Shown piece by piece: positions 8,008-21,100 of a DNA stretch of 64,000 nt. A program made the translations under genes and the position numbers. The notes under the pieces were generated by a model. The model had not been told where the DNA came from. It searched no databases and saw nothing but the letters and a program-made list of their open reading frames with translations. Position 1 is the first letter of the stretch. Each line of letters opens with the position of its first letter. Origin of the DNA: Prosopocoilus inquinatus (lineage: Eukaryota; Arthropoda; Insecta; Coleoptera; Lucanidae); NCBI GenBank assembly GCA_036172665.1, contig JAYKNF010000072.1, forward strand, positions 1 through 64,000, read 5' to 3'.

Positions 8008-8521
8008 CAACCCCCCCCCCCCCCCCCCTCCCCATCCTATCTCCGGGGCTACGGCCCCTCGACTGGCCGTACAGATATAATATTATATATGTCAAGTGTC
8101 AAGGTTTCCTTACTGCTCGTGTCGCGCGATCGTTGCCAACCAACCCTCGTCGATCCCATCTTTTACGCGGCGGCAAATTCAAATGAGCTCCGTCAAAATC
8201 TCGACGCGTTCGGTCGAGCGTACACGCGACGGCACAATGCAAATCGTGAAGAATTTAACCGGCAAAACGACGCCGCCGCCGCCGCCGCGATCGTCTTATA
8301 ACCTTTTTTCCGATTGCCGGAGTAACATCGGAGAAATGGAATTTGGAGGTTTTCCGTTGTTTTTAACACTTACTTTTTTTCAGTTGAAACACTTTCACTG
8401 TTACACACGCGTTCGTGTCACATTTTCGATATCACCCCTTATATCTCTCGCCATGTGGTAAACGTTACGTTCGTAAAGCTACTTTCTTCTACGTCGGAAA
8501 GAATTCGACGCGATCGATTTA
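8008..8521 (+). repeat. Short spacer S3 (subfamily Sb2, 514 bp)
   Basis: The longest C tract on this side: 18 C, then T and four C, in place of caacaa-plus-8. Sb2 keeps the Sb downstream variants but has gtcaagg, ctgctcgtg, ggtcgagcg and cgacggcac. TATA-like 16-mer at 8083-8098. Its inverted counterpart at 58165-58678 has the identical 18-base run. Confidence 0.93.
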
Positions 8522-9192
8522 GACCTTTCGTTTGATAGGCGACAATCCGGGTTTATGTTCGACGCGTCCGATTTCGATCATTGCAGCGCCATCTTCGATC
8601 GAAAAATCGAACCGACGCGATTTTCCGTCGATGCTCGGCGAGACCTTTCGTTTGATGCGCGACAACCCGGGTTTACGTTCGACGCGTCCAGTTTCGATCA
8701 TTGCAGCGCCATCTTCGATCGAAAAATCGAACCGACGCGATTTTCCGTCGCCGCTCGGCGAGACCTTTCGTTTGATCCGCGACAACCCGGGTTTACGTTC
8801 GACGCGTCCAGTTTCGAACATTGCGTCGCCATCTTCGATCGAAAAATCGAACCGACGCGATTTTCCGTCGCCTCTCGGCGAGACCTTTCGTTTGATATGC
8901 GACAACCCGGGTTTACGTTCGACGCGTCCGGTTTCGATCATTGCAGCTCCATCTTAGATCGAAAAATCGAACCGACGCGATTTTCCGTCGCCGCTCGGCG
9001 AGACCTTTCGTTTGATGCGCGACAATCCGGGTTTACGTTCGACGCGTCCGATTTCGATCATTGCAGCGCCATCTTCGATCGAAAAATCGAGCCGACGCGA
9101 TTTTCCGTCGCCGCTCGGCGAGACCTTTCGTTTGATACGCGACAACCCGGGTTTATGTTCGCCGCGACCGATTTCGATCATTGCGGCACCAT
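8522..9192 (+). repeat. Satellite array A5, pre-L type (671 bp)
   Basis: Same copy order as A3, with gtcgatgctcgg in the first copy and cttagatcg near 8953. The latter puts a stop into both the plus and minus frames. A19 shares both variants. A5 runs into L2 at monomer position 71. Inverted copy at 57494-58164. Confidence 0.96.
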
Positions 9193-10389
9193 AGGAACCC
9201 CTTAAGTACACTTTTCCGAGTTTCTTTTCTTATATATGACAAGTGGGATCCGCTACGCTCCGCCCACTTGTGGGTATGAACAGAGGCTTGTGTGGACAGA
9301 GGCTTTGTATAGACGGAGGTTTCGTTTGGACGGAAGAGGTGAGAGCGCTGCGCGCTGTTTGGGCCGCTAGCCTTTGGGGGCTCGCGGCACCTAGGTACTT
9401 GGAAGAATGTTGGAAAACTTTAAGAATTAATTTTTCTAATTTTCGAAATTTTGAGTATTTTTCCCCAATTTTTTCAATTTTTCCGTCTCCTAATTTTTAC
9501 ATTTTTTTTCGCCGTCTGGGTTGGCCTCGCTTGGGTTGGCGTCGGTTGGGTTCACCTTGAACAATTTTACAGAAGAAAGGGAAGGAAAGTTTAAGAAAAA
9601 GTGAGAAAAATTGTTGGAAAACTTAAGAAATCGGTTTCCTTAATTTTTAGAATTTTTTCCTATTTTTTTCGATTTTTTCAATTTTTTCCCGAAATTTTGA
9701 ATATTTTTCCCCAATTTTTTCAATTTTTCCGTTCTCCTAATTTTTAAATTTTTTTTCGCCGTCTGGGTTGGCCTCGCTTGGGTTGGCGTCGGTTGGGTTG
9801 ATCTTGAACAATTTTCGAAAAAAAGTGAAGGAAAATGTGAGAAGTGATGAAATGTTTTAAAAAAGTTGGCAAACTTAAGAAATCCGTTTCCCTAATTTTT
9901 AGAATTCTTGTCGATTTTTCTCGATTTTTTTAAATTTCCCCCCGAAATTTTGAATATTTTTCCCCAATTTTTTTAATTTTTCCGTTCTCTTAATTTTTAA
10001 TTTTTTAAAATTTTTATCGATTTTTTTCAATTTTTTCCCTTAAATTTCCCGCTTTAATTGCCGGCCGGAGAGCGAACGAATCGACCTCCCCGCGCTCGCA
10101 TTTTTTTTTAATCACAAACGAACATCCAAAGCCTCCTTTATTCATCTATTTACGTAATATGTACGGTCGAAATTATGTTCGAACGCGTCCCCGCGGCGAA
10201 AGCGATCGCGTCAGCGGCTTTAGATTAGGTCACGTTCGACCGGCGGCGCACGTACTCCCTCCGCCGCCGGGCCGACTGCCGGCGTAACACGACACACGCG
10301 AAAGAGTTCGCGCGTCGCTTTCAGGTTAGATCACTGTCGATAGGCAGCACGCCCACCTCTCCCTTCCGACCACCGGTGCTCCGGCCCCC
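9193..10389 (+). repeat. Long spacer L2 (1197 bp)
   Basis: Same organisation as L1. Distinguishing bases: ccccaattttttt, ggcggcgcac and gcagcacgcccacctc, shared with L3. TATA-like element at 9230. The exon-like ATG is at 9276, donor-like GTGAGA at 9339, acceptor-like ctttcag ending at 10324. AATAAA on the minus strand at 10137-10142. Inverted copy at 56297-57493 keeps all these L2-specific bases. Confidence 0.94.
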
Positions 10390-13361
10390 CGACAATCCGG
10401 GTTTACGTTCGACGCGTCCGATTTCGATCATTGCAGCGCCATCTTCGATCGAAAAATCGAACCGACGCGATTTTCCGTCGCCGCTCGCCGAGACCTTTCG
10501 TTTGATACGCGACAACCCGGGTTTACGTTCGACGCGTCCGATATCGATCATTGCAGCGCCATCTTCGATCGAAAAATCGAACCGATGCGATTTTCCGTCG
10601 CCGCTCGGCGAGACCTTTCGTTTGATGCGCGACAACCCGGGTTTACGTTCGACGCGTCCAGTTTCGATCATTGCAGCGCCATCTTCGATCGAAAAATCGA
10701 ACCGACGCGATTTTCCGTCGCCGCTCGGCGAGACCTTTCGTTTGATACGCGACAACCCGGGTTTACGTTCGACGCGTTCGATTTCGATCATTGCAGCGCC
10801 ATCTTCGATCGAAAAATCGAACCGACGCGATTTTCCGTCGTCGCTCGGCGAGACCTTTCGTTTGATGCGCGACAACCCGGGTTTACGTTCGACGCATCCA
10901 GTTTCGATCATTGCAGCGCCATCTTAGATCGAAAAATGAACCGACGCGATTTTCCGTGCCCGCTCGGCGAGACCTTTCGTTTGATGCGCGACAACCCGGG
11001 TTTACGTTCGACGCGTCCAGTTTCGATCATTGCAGCGCCATCTTCGATCGAAAATTCGAACCGACGCGATTTTCCGTCGCCGCTCGGCGAGACCTTTCGT
11101 TTGATACGCGACAATACGGGTTTACGTTCGACGCGTCCGATTTCGATCATTGCAGCGCCATCTTCGATCGAAAAATCGAACCGACGCGATTTTCCGTCGC
11201 CGCTCGGCGAGACCTTTCGTTTGATGTGCGACAACCCGGGTTTACGTTCGACGCGTCCAGTTTCGATCATTGCAGCGCCATCTTCGATCGAAAAATCGAA
11301 CCGACGCGATTTTCCGCCGCCGCTCGGCGAGACCTTTCGTTTGATACGCGACAATCCGGGTTTACGTTCGACGCGTCCGATTTCGATCATTGCAGCGCCA
11401 TCTTCGATCGAAAAATCGAACCGAAGCGATTTTCCGCCGCCGCTCGGCGAGACCTTTCGTTTGAGACGCGACAATCCGGGTTTACGTTCGACGCGTCCGA
11501 TTTCGATCATTGCAGCGCCATCTTCGATCGAAAAATCGAACCGACGCGATTTTCCGTCGCCGCTCGGCGAGACCTTTCGTTTGATGCGCGACAACCCGGG
11601 TTTACGTTCGACGCGTCCAATTTCGATCATTGCAGCGCCATCTTCGATCGAAAAATCGAACCGACGCGATTTTCCGTCGCCGCTCGGCGAGACCTTTCGT
11701 TTGATACGCGACAATACGGGAATACGTTCGACGCGTCCGATTTCGATCATTGCAGCGCCATCTTCGATCGAAAAATCGAACCGACGCGATTTTCCGTCGC
11801 CGCTCGGCGAGACCTTTCGTTTGATGTGCGACAACCCGGGTTTACGTTCGACGCGTCCAGTTTCGATCATTGCAGCGCCATCTTCGATCGAAAAATCGAA
11901 CCGACGCGATTTTCCGCCGCCGCTCGGCGAGACCTTTCGTTTGATACGCGACAATCCGGGTTTACGTTCGACGCGTCCGATTTCGATCATTGCAGCGCCA
12001 TCTTCGATCGAAAAATCGAACCGACGCGATTTTCCGTCGCCGCTCGGCGAGACCTTTCGTTTGATACGCGACAATCCGGGTTTACGTTCGACGCGTCCGA
12101 TTTCGATCATTGCAGCGCCATCTTCGATCGAAAAATCGAACCGACGCGATTTTCCGTCGCCGCTCGGCGAGACCTTTCGTTTGATACGCGACAACCCGGG
12201 TTTACGTTCGACGCGTCCGGTTTCGATCATTGCAGCGCCATCTTCGATCGAAAAATCGAACCGACGCGATTTTCCGTCGCCGCTCGGCGAGACCTTTCGT
12301 TTGATACGCGACAACCCGGGTTCACGTACGACGCGTCCGATTTCGATTATTGCAGCGCCATCTTCGATCGAAAAATCGAACCGACGCGATTTTCCGTCGC
12401 CGCTCGGCGAGACCTTTCGTTTGATGCGCGACAACCCGGGTTTACGTTCGACGCGTCCAATTTCGATCATTGCAGCGCCATCTTCGATCGAAAAATCGAA
12501 CCGACGCGATTTTCCGTCGCCGCTCGGCGAGACCTTTCGTTTGATACGCGACAATACGGGTTTACGTTCGACGCGTCCGATTTCGATCATTGCAGCGCCA
12601 TCTTCGATCGAAAAATCGAACCGACGCGATTTTCCGTCGCCGCTCGGCGAGACCTTTCGTTTGATGTGCGACAACCCGGGTTTACGTTCGACGCGTCCAG
12701 ATTCGATCATTGCAGCGCCATCTTCGATCGAAAAAGCGAACCGACGCGATTTTCCGCCGCCGCTCGGCGAGACCTTTCGTTTGATACGCGACAATCCGGG
12801 TTTACGTTCGACGCGTCCGATTTCGATCATTGCAGCGCCATCTTCGATCGAAAAATCGAACCGAAGCGATTTTCCGCCGCCGCTCGGCGAGACCTTTCGT
12901 TTGATACGCGACAATCCGGGTTTACGTTCGACGCGTCCGATTTCGATCATTGCAGCGCCATCTTCTATCGAAAAATCGAACCGACGCGATTTTCCGTCGC
13001 CGCTCGGCGAGACCTTTCGTTTGATACGCGACAATCCGGGTTTACGTTCGACGCGTCCGATTTCGATCATTGCAGCGCCATCTTCGATCGAAAAATCGAA
13101 CCGACGCGATTTTCCGTCGCCGCTCGGCGAGACCTTTCGTTTGATACGCGACAACCCGGGTTTACGTTCGACGCGTCCGGTTTCGATCATTGCAGCGCCA
13201 TCTTCGATCGAAAAATCGAACCGACGCGATTTTCCGTCGCCGCTCGGCGAGACCTTTCGTTTGATACGCGACAACCCGGGTTCACGTACGACGCGTCCGA
13301 TTTCGATCATTGCAGCGCCATCTTCGATCGAAAAATCGAACCGATGCGATTTTCCGTCGCC
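10390..13361 (+). repeat. Satellite array A6, post-L type (2972 bp, 24.8 monomers)
   Basis: Starts at position 19 and includes the 119-bp copy at about 10937. Copies recur in blocks: tgatgtgcg at 11224, 11824 and 12664 (600 and 840 bp apart), and ccgaagcg twice. This shows duplicated groups of 5-7 monomers. A private aatacgggaatacg copy at about 11711 is shared with A9 and A20. The inverted duplication breakpoint maps to about 11248. Confidence 0.96.
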
Positions 13362-13866
13362 CAACAACCCCCCCCAATCCGATCTCCGGGGCTACGGCCC
13401 CTCGACTGGCCGTACAGATATAATATTATATATGTCAAGTGTCAAGGTTTCCTTACTGCGCGTGTCGCGCGATCGTTGCCAACCAACCCTCGTCGATCCC
13501 ATCTTTTACGCGGCGGCAAATTCAAATGAGCTCCGTCAAAATCTCGACGCGTTCGGTCGAGCGTACACGCGACGGCACAATGCAAATCGTGAAGAATTTA
13601 ACCGGCAAAACGACGCCGCCGCCGCCGCCGCGATCGTCTTATAACCTTTTTTCCGATTACCGGAGTAACATCGGAGAAAAGGAATTTGGAGGTTTTCAGT
13701 TGTTTTTAACACTTACTTTTTTTCAGTGGAAACACTTTTTCACTGTTACACACGCTTTCGGGTCACATTTTCGATATCATGCCGTATATCTCTCGCCATG
13801 TGGTAAACGTTACGTTCGTAAAGCTACTTTCTTCTACGTCGGAAAGAATTCGACGCGATCGATTTA
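13362..13866 (+). repeat. Short spacer S4 (Sa, 505 bp)
   Basis: Poly-C run of 8. Differs from S1 at gattaccgg (S1 has gattacagg). TATA-like 16-mer at 13426-13441. Confidence 0.93.
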
Positions 13867-15297
13867 GACCTATCGTTTGATAGGCGACAATAAGGGTTTA
13901 CGTTCGACGCGACCGATTTCGATCATTGCAGCGCCATCTTCGATCGACAAATCGAACCGACGCGATTTTCCGTCGCCGCTCGGCGAGACCTTTCGTTTGA
14001 TGCGCGACAACCCGGGTGTACGTTCGACGCGTCCAGTTTCGATCATTGCAGCGCCATCTTCGATCGAAAAATCGAACCGACGCGATTTTCCGTCGCCGCT
14101 CGGCGAGACCTTTCGTTTGATACGCGACAACCCTGGTTTACGTTCGACGCGTCCAGTTTCGATCATTGCAGCGCCATCTTCGATCGAAAAATCGAACCGA
14201 CGCGATTTTCCGTCGCCTCTCGGCGAGACCTTTCGTTTGATACGCGACAACCCGGGTTTACGTTCGACGCGTCCGATTTCGATCATTGCAGCGCCATCTT
14301 CGATCGAAAAATCGAACCGACGCGATTTTCAGTCGCCGCTCGGCGAGACCTTTCGTTTGATGCGCGACAATCCGGGTTTACGTTCGACGCGTCCGATTTC
14401 GATCATTGCAGCGCCATCTTCGATCGAAAAATCGAACCGACGCGATTTTCCGTCGCCGCTCGGCGAGACCTTTCGTTTGATGCGCGACAACCCGGGTTTA
14501 CGTTCGACGCGTCCAGTTTCGATCATTGCAGCGCCATCTTCGATCGAAAAATTGAACCGACGCGATTTTCCGTCGCCGCTCGGCGAGACCTTTCGTTTGA
14601 TACGCGACAACCCGGGTTTACGTTCGACGCGTCCGATTTCGATCATTGCAGCGCCATCTTCGATCGAAAAATCGAACCGACGCGATTTTCCGTCGCCGCT
14701 CGGCGAGACCTTTCGTTTGATACGCGACAACCCGGGTTTAAGTTCGACGCGTCCGGTTTCGATCATTGCAGCGCCATCTTCGATCGAAAAATTGAACCGA
14801 CGCGATTTTCCGTCGCCGCTCGGCGAGACCTTTCGTTTGATACGCGACAACCCGGGGTTACGTTCGAGGCGTCCAGTTTCGATCATTGCAGAGCCATCTT
14901 CGATCGAAAAATCAAACCGACGCGATTTTCCGTCGCCGCTCGGCGAGACCTTTCGTTTGATACGCGACAACCCGGGTTTACGTTCGACGCGTTCGATTTC
15001 GATCATTGCAGCGCCATCTTCGATCGAAAAATCGAACTGACGCGATTTTCCGTCGCCGCTCGGCGAGACCTTTCGTTTGATACGCGACAACCCGGGTTTA
15101 CGTTCGACGCGTCCGATTTCAATCATTGCAGCGCCATCTTCGATCGAAAAATCGAACCGACGCGATTTTCCGTCGCCGCTCGGCGAGACCTTTCGTTTGA
15201 TACGCGACAACCCGGGTTCACGTACGACGCGTCCGATTTCGATCATTGCAGCGCCATCTTCGATCGAAAAATCGAACCGATGCGATTTTCCGTCGCC
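13867..15297 (+). repeat. Satellite array A7, 12-monomer type (1431 bp)
   Basis: Same order as A2. Differences seen include ccctggt in the third copy (shared with A10 and A14) and cgaggcgtcc in the ggggtt copy. Keeps the gaactgacg stop. Confidence 0.96.
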
Positions 15298-15802
15298 CAA
15301 CAACCCCCCCCAATCCGATCTCCGGGGCTACGGCCCCTCGACTGGCCGTACAGATATAATATTATATATGTCAAGTGTCAAGGTTTCCTTACTGCGCGTG
15401 TCGCGCGATCGTTGCCAACCAACCCTCGTCGATCCCATCTTTTACGCGGCGGCAAATTCAAATGAGCTCCGTCAAAATCTCGACGCGTTCGGTCGAGCGT
15501 ACACGCGACGGCACAATGCAAATCGTGAAGAATTTAACCGGCAAAACGACGCCGCCGCCGCCGCCGCGATCGTCTTTTAACCTTTTTTCCGATTACCGGA
15601 GTAACATCGGAGAAAAGGAATTTGGAGGTTTTCAGTTGTTTTTAACACTTACTTTTTTTCAGTGGAAACACTTTTTCACTGTTACACACGCTTTCGGGTC
15701 ACATTTTCGATATCATGCCGTATATCTCTCGCCATGTGGTAAACGTTACGTTCGTAAAGCTACTTTCTTCTACGTCGGAAAGAATTCGACGCGATCGATT
15801 TA
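15298..15802 (+). repeat. Short spacer S5 (Sa, 505 bp)
   Basis: Poly-C run of 8. gtcttttaacc replaces gtcttataacc, changing the last codon of the 70-codon frame from Leu to Phe. TATA-like 16-mer at 15362-15377. Confidence 0.93.
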
Positions 15803-16953
15803 GACCTATCGTTTGATAGGCGACAATAAGGGTTTACGTTCGACGCGACCGATTTCGATCATTGCAGCGCCATCTTCGATCGACAAATCGAACCGACGCG
15901 ATTTTCCGTCGCCGCTCGGCGAGACCTTTCGTTTGATGCGCGACAACCCGGGTGTACGTTCGACGCGTCCAGTTTCGATCATTGCAGCGCCATCTTCGAT
16001 CGAAAAATCGAACCGACGCGATTTTCCGTCGCCGCTCGGCGAGACCTTTCGTTTGATACGCGACAACCCGGGTTTACGTTCGACGCGTCCAGTTTCGATC
16101 ATTGCAGCGCCATCTTCGATCGAAAAATCGAACCGACGCGATTTTCCGTCGCCTCTCGGCGAGACCTTTCGTTTGATACGCGACAACCCGGGTTTACGTT
16201 CGACGCGTCCGATTTCGATCATTGCAGCGCCATCTTCGATCGAAAAATCGAACCGACGCGATTTTCAGTCGCCGCTCGGCGAGACCTTTCGTTTGATGCG
16301 CGACAATCCGGGTTTACGTTCGACGCGTCCGATTTCGATCATTGCAGCGCCATCTTCGATCGAAAAATCGAACCGACGCGATTTTCCGTCGCCGCTCGGC
16401 GAGACCTTTCGTTTGATGCGCGACAACCCGGGTTTACGTTCGACGCGTCCAGTTTCGATCATTGCAGCGCCATCTTCGATCGAAAAATCGAACCGACGCG
16501 ATTTTCCGTCGCCGCTCGGCGAGACCTTTCGTTTGATCCGCGACAACCCGGGTTTACGTTCGACGCGTCCAGTTTCGAACATTGCGTCGCCATCTTCGAT
16601 CGAAAAATCGAACCGACGCGATTTTCCGTCGCCTCTCGGCGAGACCTTTCGTTTGATATGCGACAACCCGGGTTTACGTTCGACGCGTCCGGTTTCGATC
16701 ATTGCAGCTCCATCTTAGATCGAAAAATCGAACCGACGCGATTTTCCGTCGCCGCTCGGCGAGACCTTTCGTTTGATGCGCGACAATCCGGGTTTACGTT
16801 CGACGCGTCCGATTTCGATCATTGCAGCGCCATCTTCGATCGAAAAATCGAGCCGACGCGATTTTCCGTCGCCGCTCGGCGAGACCTTTCGTTTGATACG
16901 CGACAACCCGGGTTTATGTTCGCCGCGACCGATTTCGATCATTGCGGCACCAT
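15803..16953 (+). repeat. Satellite array A8, fused 12-monomer/pre-L type (1151 bp)
   Basis: The first copies follow the A2 series up to the ttcagtcgcc copy and its neighbours (about 16490). The series then switches to the A5 order (tgatccgcg, gaacattgcgtcg, tgatatgcg, cttagatcg near 16714) and ends at position 71 against L3. The Sb spacer expected between the two series is absent, so this is a product of exchange that removed one spacer. Confidence 0.94.
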
Positions 16954-18150
16954 AGGAACCCCTTAAGTACACTTTTCCGAGTTTCTTTTCTTATATATGA
17001 CAAGTGGGATCCGCTACGCTCCGCCCACTTGTGGGTATGAACAGAGGCTTGTGTGGACAGAGGCTTTGTATAGACGGAGGTTTCGTTTGGACGGAAGAGG
17101 TGAGAGCGCTGCGCGCTGTTTGGGCCGCTAGCCTTTGGGGGCTCGCGGCACCTAGGTACTTGGAAGAATGTTGGAAAACTTTAAGAATTAATTTTTCTAA
17201 TTTTCGAAATTTTGAGTATTTTTCCCCAATTTTTTCAATTTTTCCGTCTCCTAATTTTTACATTTTTTTTCGCCGTCTGGGTTGGCCTCGCTTGGGTTGG
17301 CGTCGGTTGGGTTCACCTTGAACAATTTTACAGAAGAAAGGGAAGGAAAGTTTAAGAAAAAGTGAGAAAAATTGTTGGAAAACTTAAGAAATCGGTTTCC
17401 TTAATTTTTAGAATTTTTTCCTATTTTTTTCGATTTTTTCAATTTTTTCCCGAAATTTTGAATATTTTTCCCCAATTTTTTCAATTTTTCCGTTCTCCTA
17501 ATTTTTAAATTTTTTTTCGCCGTCTGGGTTGGCCTCGCTTGGGTTGGCGTCGGTTGGGTTGATCTTGAACAATTTTCGAAAAAAAGTGAAGGAAAATGTG
17601 AGAAGTGATGAAATGTTTTAAAAAAGTTGGCAAACTTAAGAAATCCGTTTCCCTAATTTTTAGAATTCTTGTCGATTTTTCTCGATTTTTTTAAATTTCC
17701 CCCCGAAATTTTGAATATTTTTCCCCAATTTTTTTAATTTTTCCGTTCTCTTAATTTTTAATTTTTTAAAATTTTTATCGATTTTTTTCAATTTTTTCCC
17801 TTAAATTTCCCGCTTTAATTGCCGGCCGGAGAGCGAACGAATCGACCTCCCCGCGCTCGCATTTTTTTTTAATCACAAACGAACATCCAAAGCCTCCTTT
17901 ATTCATCTATTTACGTAATATGTACGGTCGAAATTATGTTCGAACGCGTCCCCGCGGCGAAAGCGATCGCGTCAGCGGCTTTAGATTAGGTCACGTTCGA
18001 CCGGCGGCGCACGTACTCCCTCCGCCGCCGGGCCGACTGCCGGCGTAACACGACACACGCGAAAGAGTTCGCGCGTCGCTTTCAGGTTAGATCACTGTCG
18101 ATAGGCAGCACGCCCACCTCTCCCTTCCGACCACCGGTGCTCCGGCCCCC
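16954..18150 (+). repeat. Long spacer L3 (1197 bp)
   Basis: Carries the L2-specific bases (ccccaattttttt, ggcggcgcac, gcagcacgcccacctc), so it is the closest relative of L2. TATA-like element at 16991. Confidence 0.94.
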
Positions 18151-21100
18151 CGACAATCCGGGTTTACGTTCGACGCGTCCGATTTCGATCATTGCAGCGC
18201 CATCTTCGATCGAAAAATCGAACCGACGCGATTTTCCGTCGCCGCTCGCCGAGACCTTTCGTTTGATACGCGACAACCCGGGTTTACGTTCGACGCGTCC
18301 GATATCGATCATTGCAGCGCCATCTTCGATCGAAAAATCGAACCGATGCGATTTTCCGTCGCCGCTCGGCGAGACCTTTCGTTTGATGCGCGACAACCCG
18401 GGTTTACGTTCGACGCGTCCAGTTTCGATCATTGCAGCGCCATCTTCGATCGAAAAATCGAACCGACGCGATTTTCCGTCGCCGCTCGGCGAGACCTTTC
18501 GTTTGATACGCGACAACCCGGGTTTACGTTCGACGCGTTCGATTTCGATCATTGCAGCGCCATCTTCGATCGAAAAATCGAACCGACGCGATTTTCCGTC
18601 GTCGCTCGGCGAGACCTTTCGTTTGATGCGCGACAACCCGGGTTTACGTTCGACGCATCCAGTTTCGATCATTGCAGCGCCATCTTAGATCGAAAAATGA
18701 ACCGACGCGATTTTCCGTGCCCGCTCGGCGAGACCTTTCGTTTGATGCGCGACAACCCGGGTTTACGTTCGACGCGTCCAGTTTCGATCATTGCAGCGCC
18801 ATCTTCGATCGAAAATTCGAACCGACGCGATTTTCCGTCGCCGCTCGGCGAGACCTTTCGTTTGATACGCGACAATACGGGTTTACGTTCGACGCGTCCG
18901 ATTTCGATCATTGCAGCGCCATCTTCGATCGAAAAATCGAACCGACGCGATTTTCCGTCGCCGCTCGGCGAGACCTTTCGTTTGATGTGCGACAACCCGG
19001 GTTTACGTTCGACGCGTCCAGTTTCGATCATTGCAGCGCCATCTTCGATCGAAAAATCGAACCGACGCGATTTTCCGCCGCCGCTCGGCGAGACCTTTCG
19101 TTTGATACGCGACAATCCGGGTTTACGTTCGACGCGTCCGATTTCGATCATTGCAGCGCCATCTTCGATCGAAAAATCGAACCGAAGCGATTTTCCGCCG
19201 CCGCTCGGCGAGACCTTTCGTTTGAGACGCGACAATCCGGGTTTACGTTCGACGCGTCCGATTTCGATCATTGCAGCGCCATCTTCGATCGAAAAATCGA
19301 ACCGACGCGATTTTCCGTCGCCGCTCGGCGAGACCTTTCGTTTGATGCGCGACAACCCGGGTTTACGTTCGACGCGTCCAATTTCGATCATTGCAGCGCC
19401 ATCTTCGATCGAAAAATCGAACCGACGCGATTTTCCGTCGCCGCTCGGCGAGACCTTTCGTTTGATACGCGACAATACGGGAATACGTTCGACGCGTCCG
19501 ATTTCGATCATTGCAGCGCCATCTTCGATCGAAAAATCGAACCGACGCGATTTTCCGTCGCCGCTCGGCGAGACCTTTCGTTTGATGTGCGACAACCCGG
19601 GTTTACGTTCGACGCGTCCAGTTTCGATCATTGCAGCGCCATCTTCGATCGAAAAATCGAACCGACGCGATTTTCCGCCGCCGCTCGGCGAGACCTTTCG
19701 TTTGATACGCGACAATCCGGGTTTACGTTCGACGCGTCCGATTTCGATCATTGCAGCGCCATCTTCGATCGAAAAATCGAACCGACGCGATTTTCCGTCG
19801 CCGCTCGGCGAGACCTTTCGTTTGATACGCGACAATCCGGGTTTACGTTCGACGCGTCCGATTTCGATCATTGCAGCGCCATCTTCGATCGAAAAATCGA
19901 ACCGACGCGATTTTCCGTCGCCGCTCGGCGAGACCTTTCGTTTGATACGCGACAACCCGGGTTTACGTTCGACGCGTCCGGTTTCGATCATTGCAGCGCC
20001 ATCTTCGATCGAAAAATCGAACCGACGCGATTTTCCGTCGCCGCTCGGCGAGACCTTTCGTTTGATACGCGACAACCCGGGTTCACGTACGACGCGTCAT
20101 ATTTCGATTATTGCAGCGCCATCTTCGATCGAAAAATCGAACCGACGCGATTTTCCGTCGCCGCTCGGCGAGACCTTTCGTTTGATGCGCGACAACCCGG
20201 GTTTACGTTCGACGCGTCCAATTTCGATCATTGCAGCGCCATCTTCGATCGAAAAATCGAACCGACGCGATTTTCCGTCGCCGCTCGGCGAGACCTTTCG
20301 TTTGATACGCGACAATACGGGTTTACGTTCGACGCGTCCGATTTCGATCATTGCAGCGCCATCTTCGATCGAAAAATCGAACCGACGCGATTTTCCGTCG
20401 CCGCTCGGCGAGACCTTTCGTTTGATGTGCGACAACCCGGGTTTACGTTCGACGCGTCCAGATTCGATCATTGCAGCGCCATCTTCGATCGAAAAATCGA
20501 ACCGACGCGATTTTCCGCCGCCGCTCGGCGAGACCTTTCGTTTGATACGCGACAATCCGGGTTTACGTTCGACGCGTCCGATTTCGATCATTGCAGCGCC
20601 ATCTTCGATCGAAAAATCGAACCGAAGCGATTTTCCGCCGCCGCTCGGCGAGACCTTTCGTTTGATACGCGACAATCCGGGTTTACGTTCGACGCGTCCG
20701 ATTTCGATCATTGCAGCGCCATCTTCTATCGAAAAATCGAACCGACGCGATTTTCCGTCGCCGCTCGGCGAGACCTTTCGTTTGATACGCGACAATCCGG
20801 GTTTACGTTCGACGCGTCCAGTTTCGATCATTGCAGCGCCATCTTCGATCGAAAAATCGAACCGACGCGATTTTCCGCCGCCGCTCGGCGAGACCTTTCG
20901 TTTGATACGCGACAATCCGGGTTTACGTTCGACGCGTCCGATTTCGATCATTGCAGCGCCATCTTCGATCGAAAAATCGAACCGACGCGATTTTCCGTCG
21001 CCGCTCGGCGAGACCTTTCGTTTGATACGCGACAATACGGGTTTACGTTCGACGCGTCCGATTTCGATCATTGCAGCGCCATCTTCGATCGAAAAATCGA

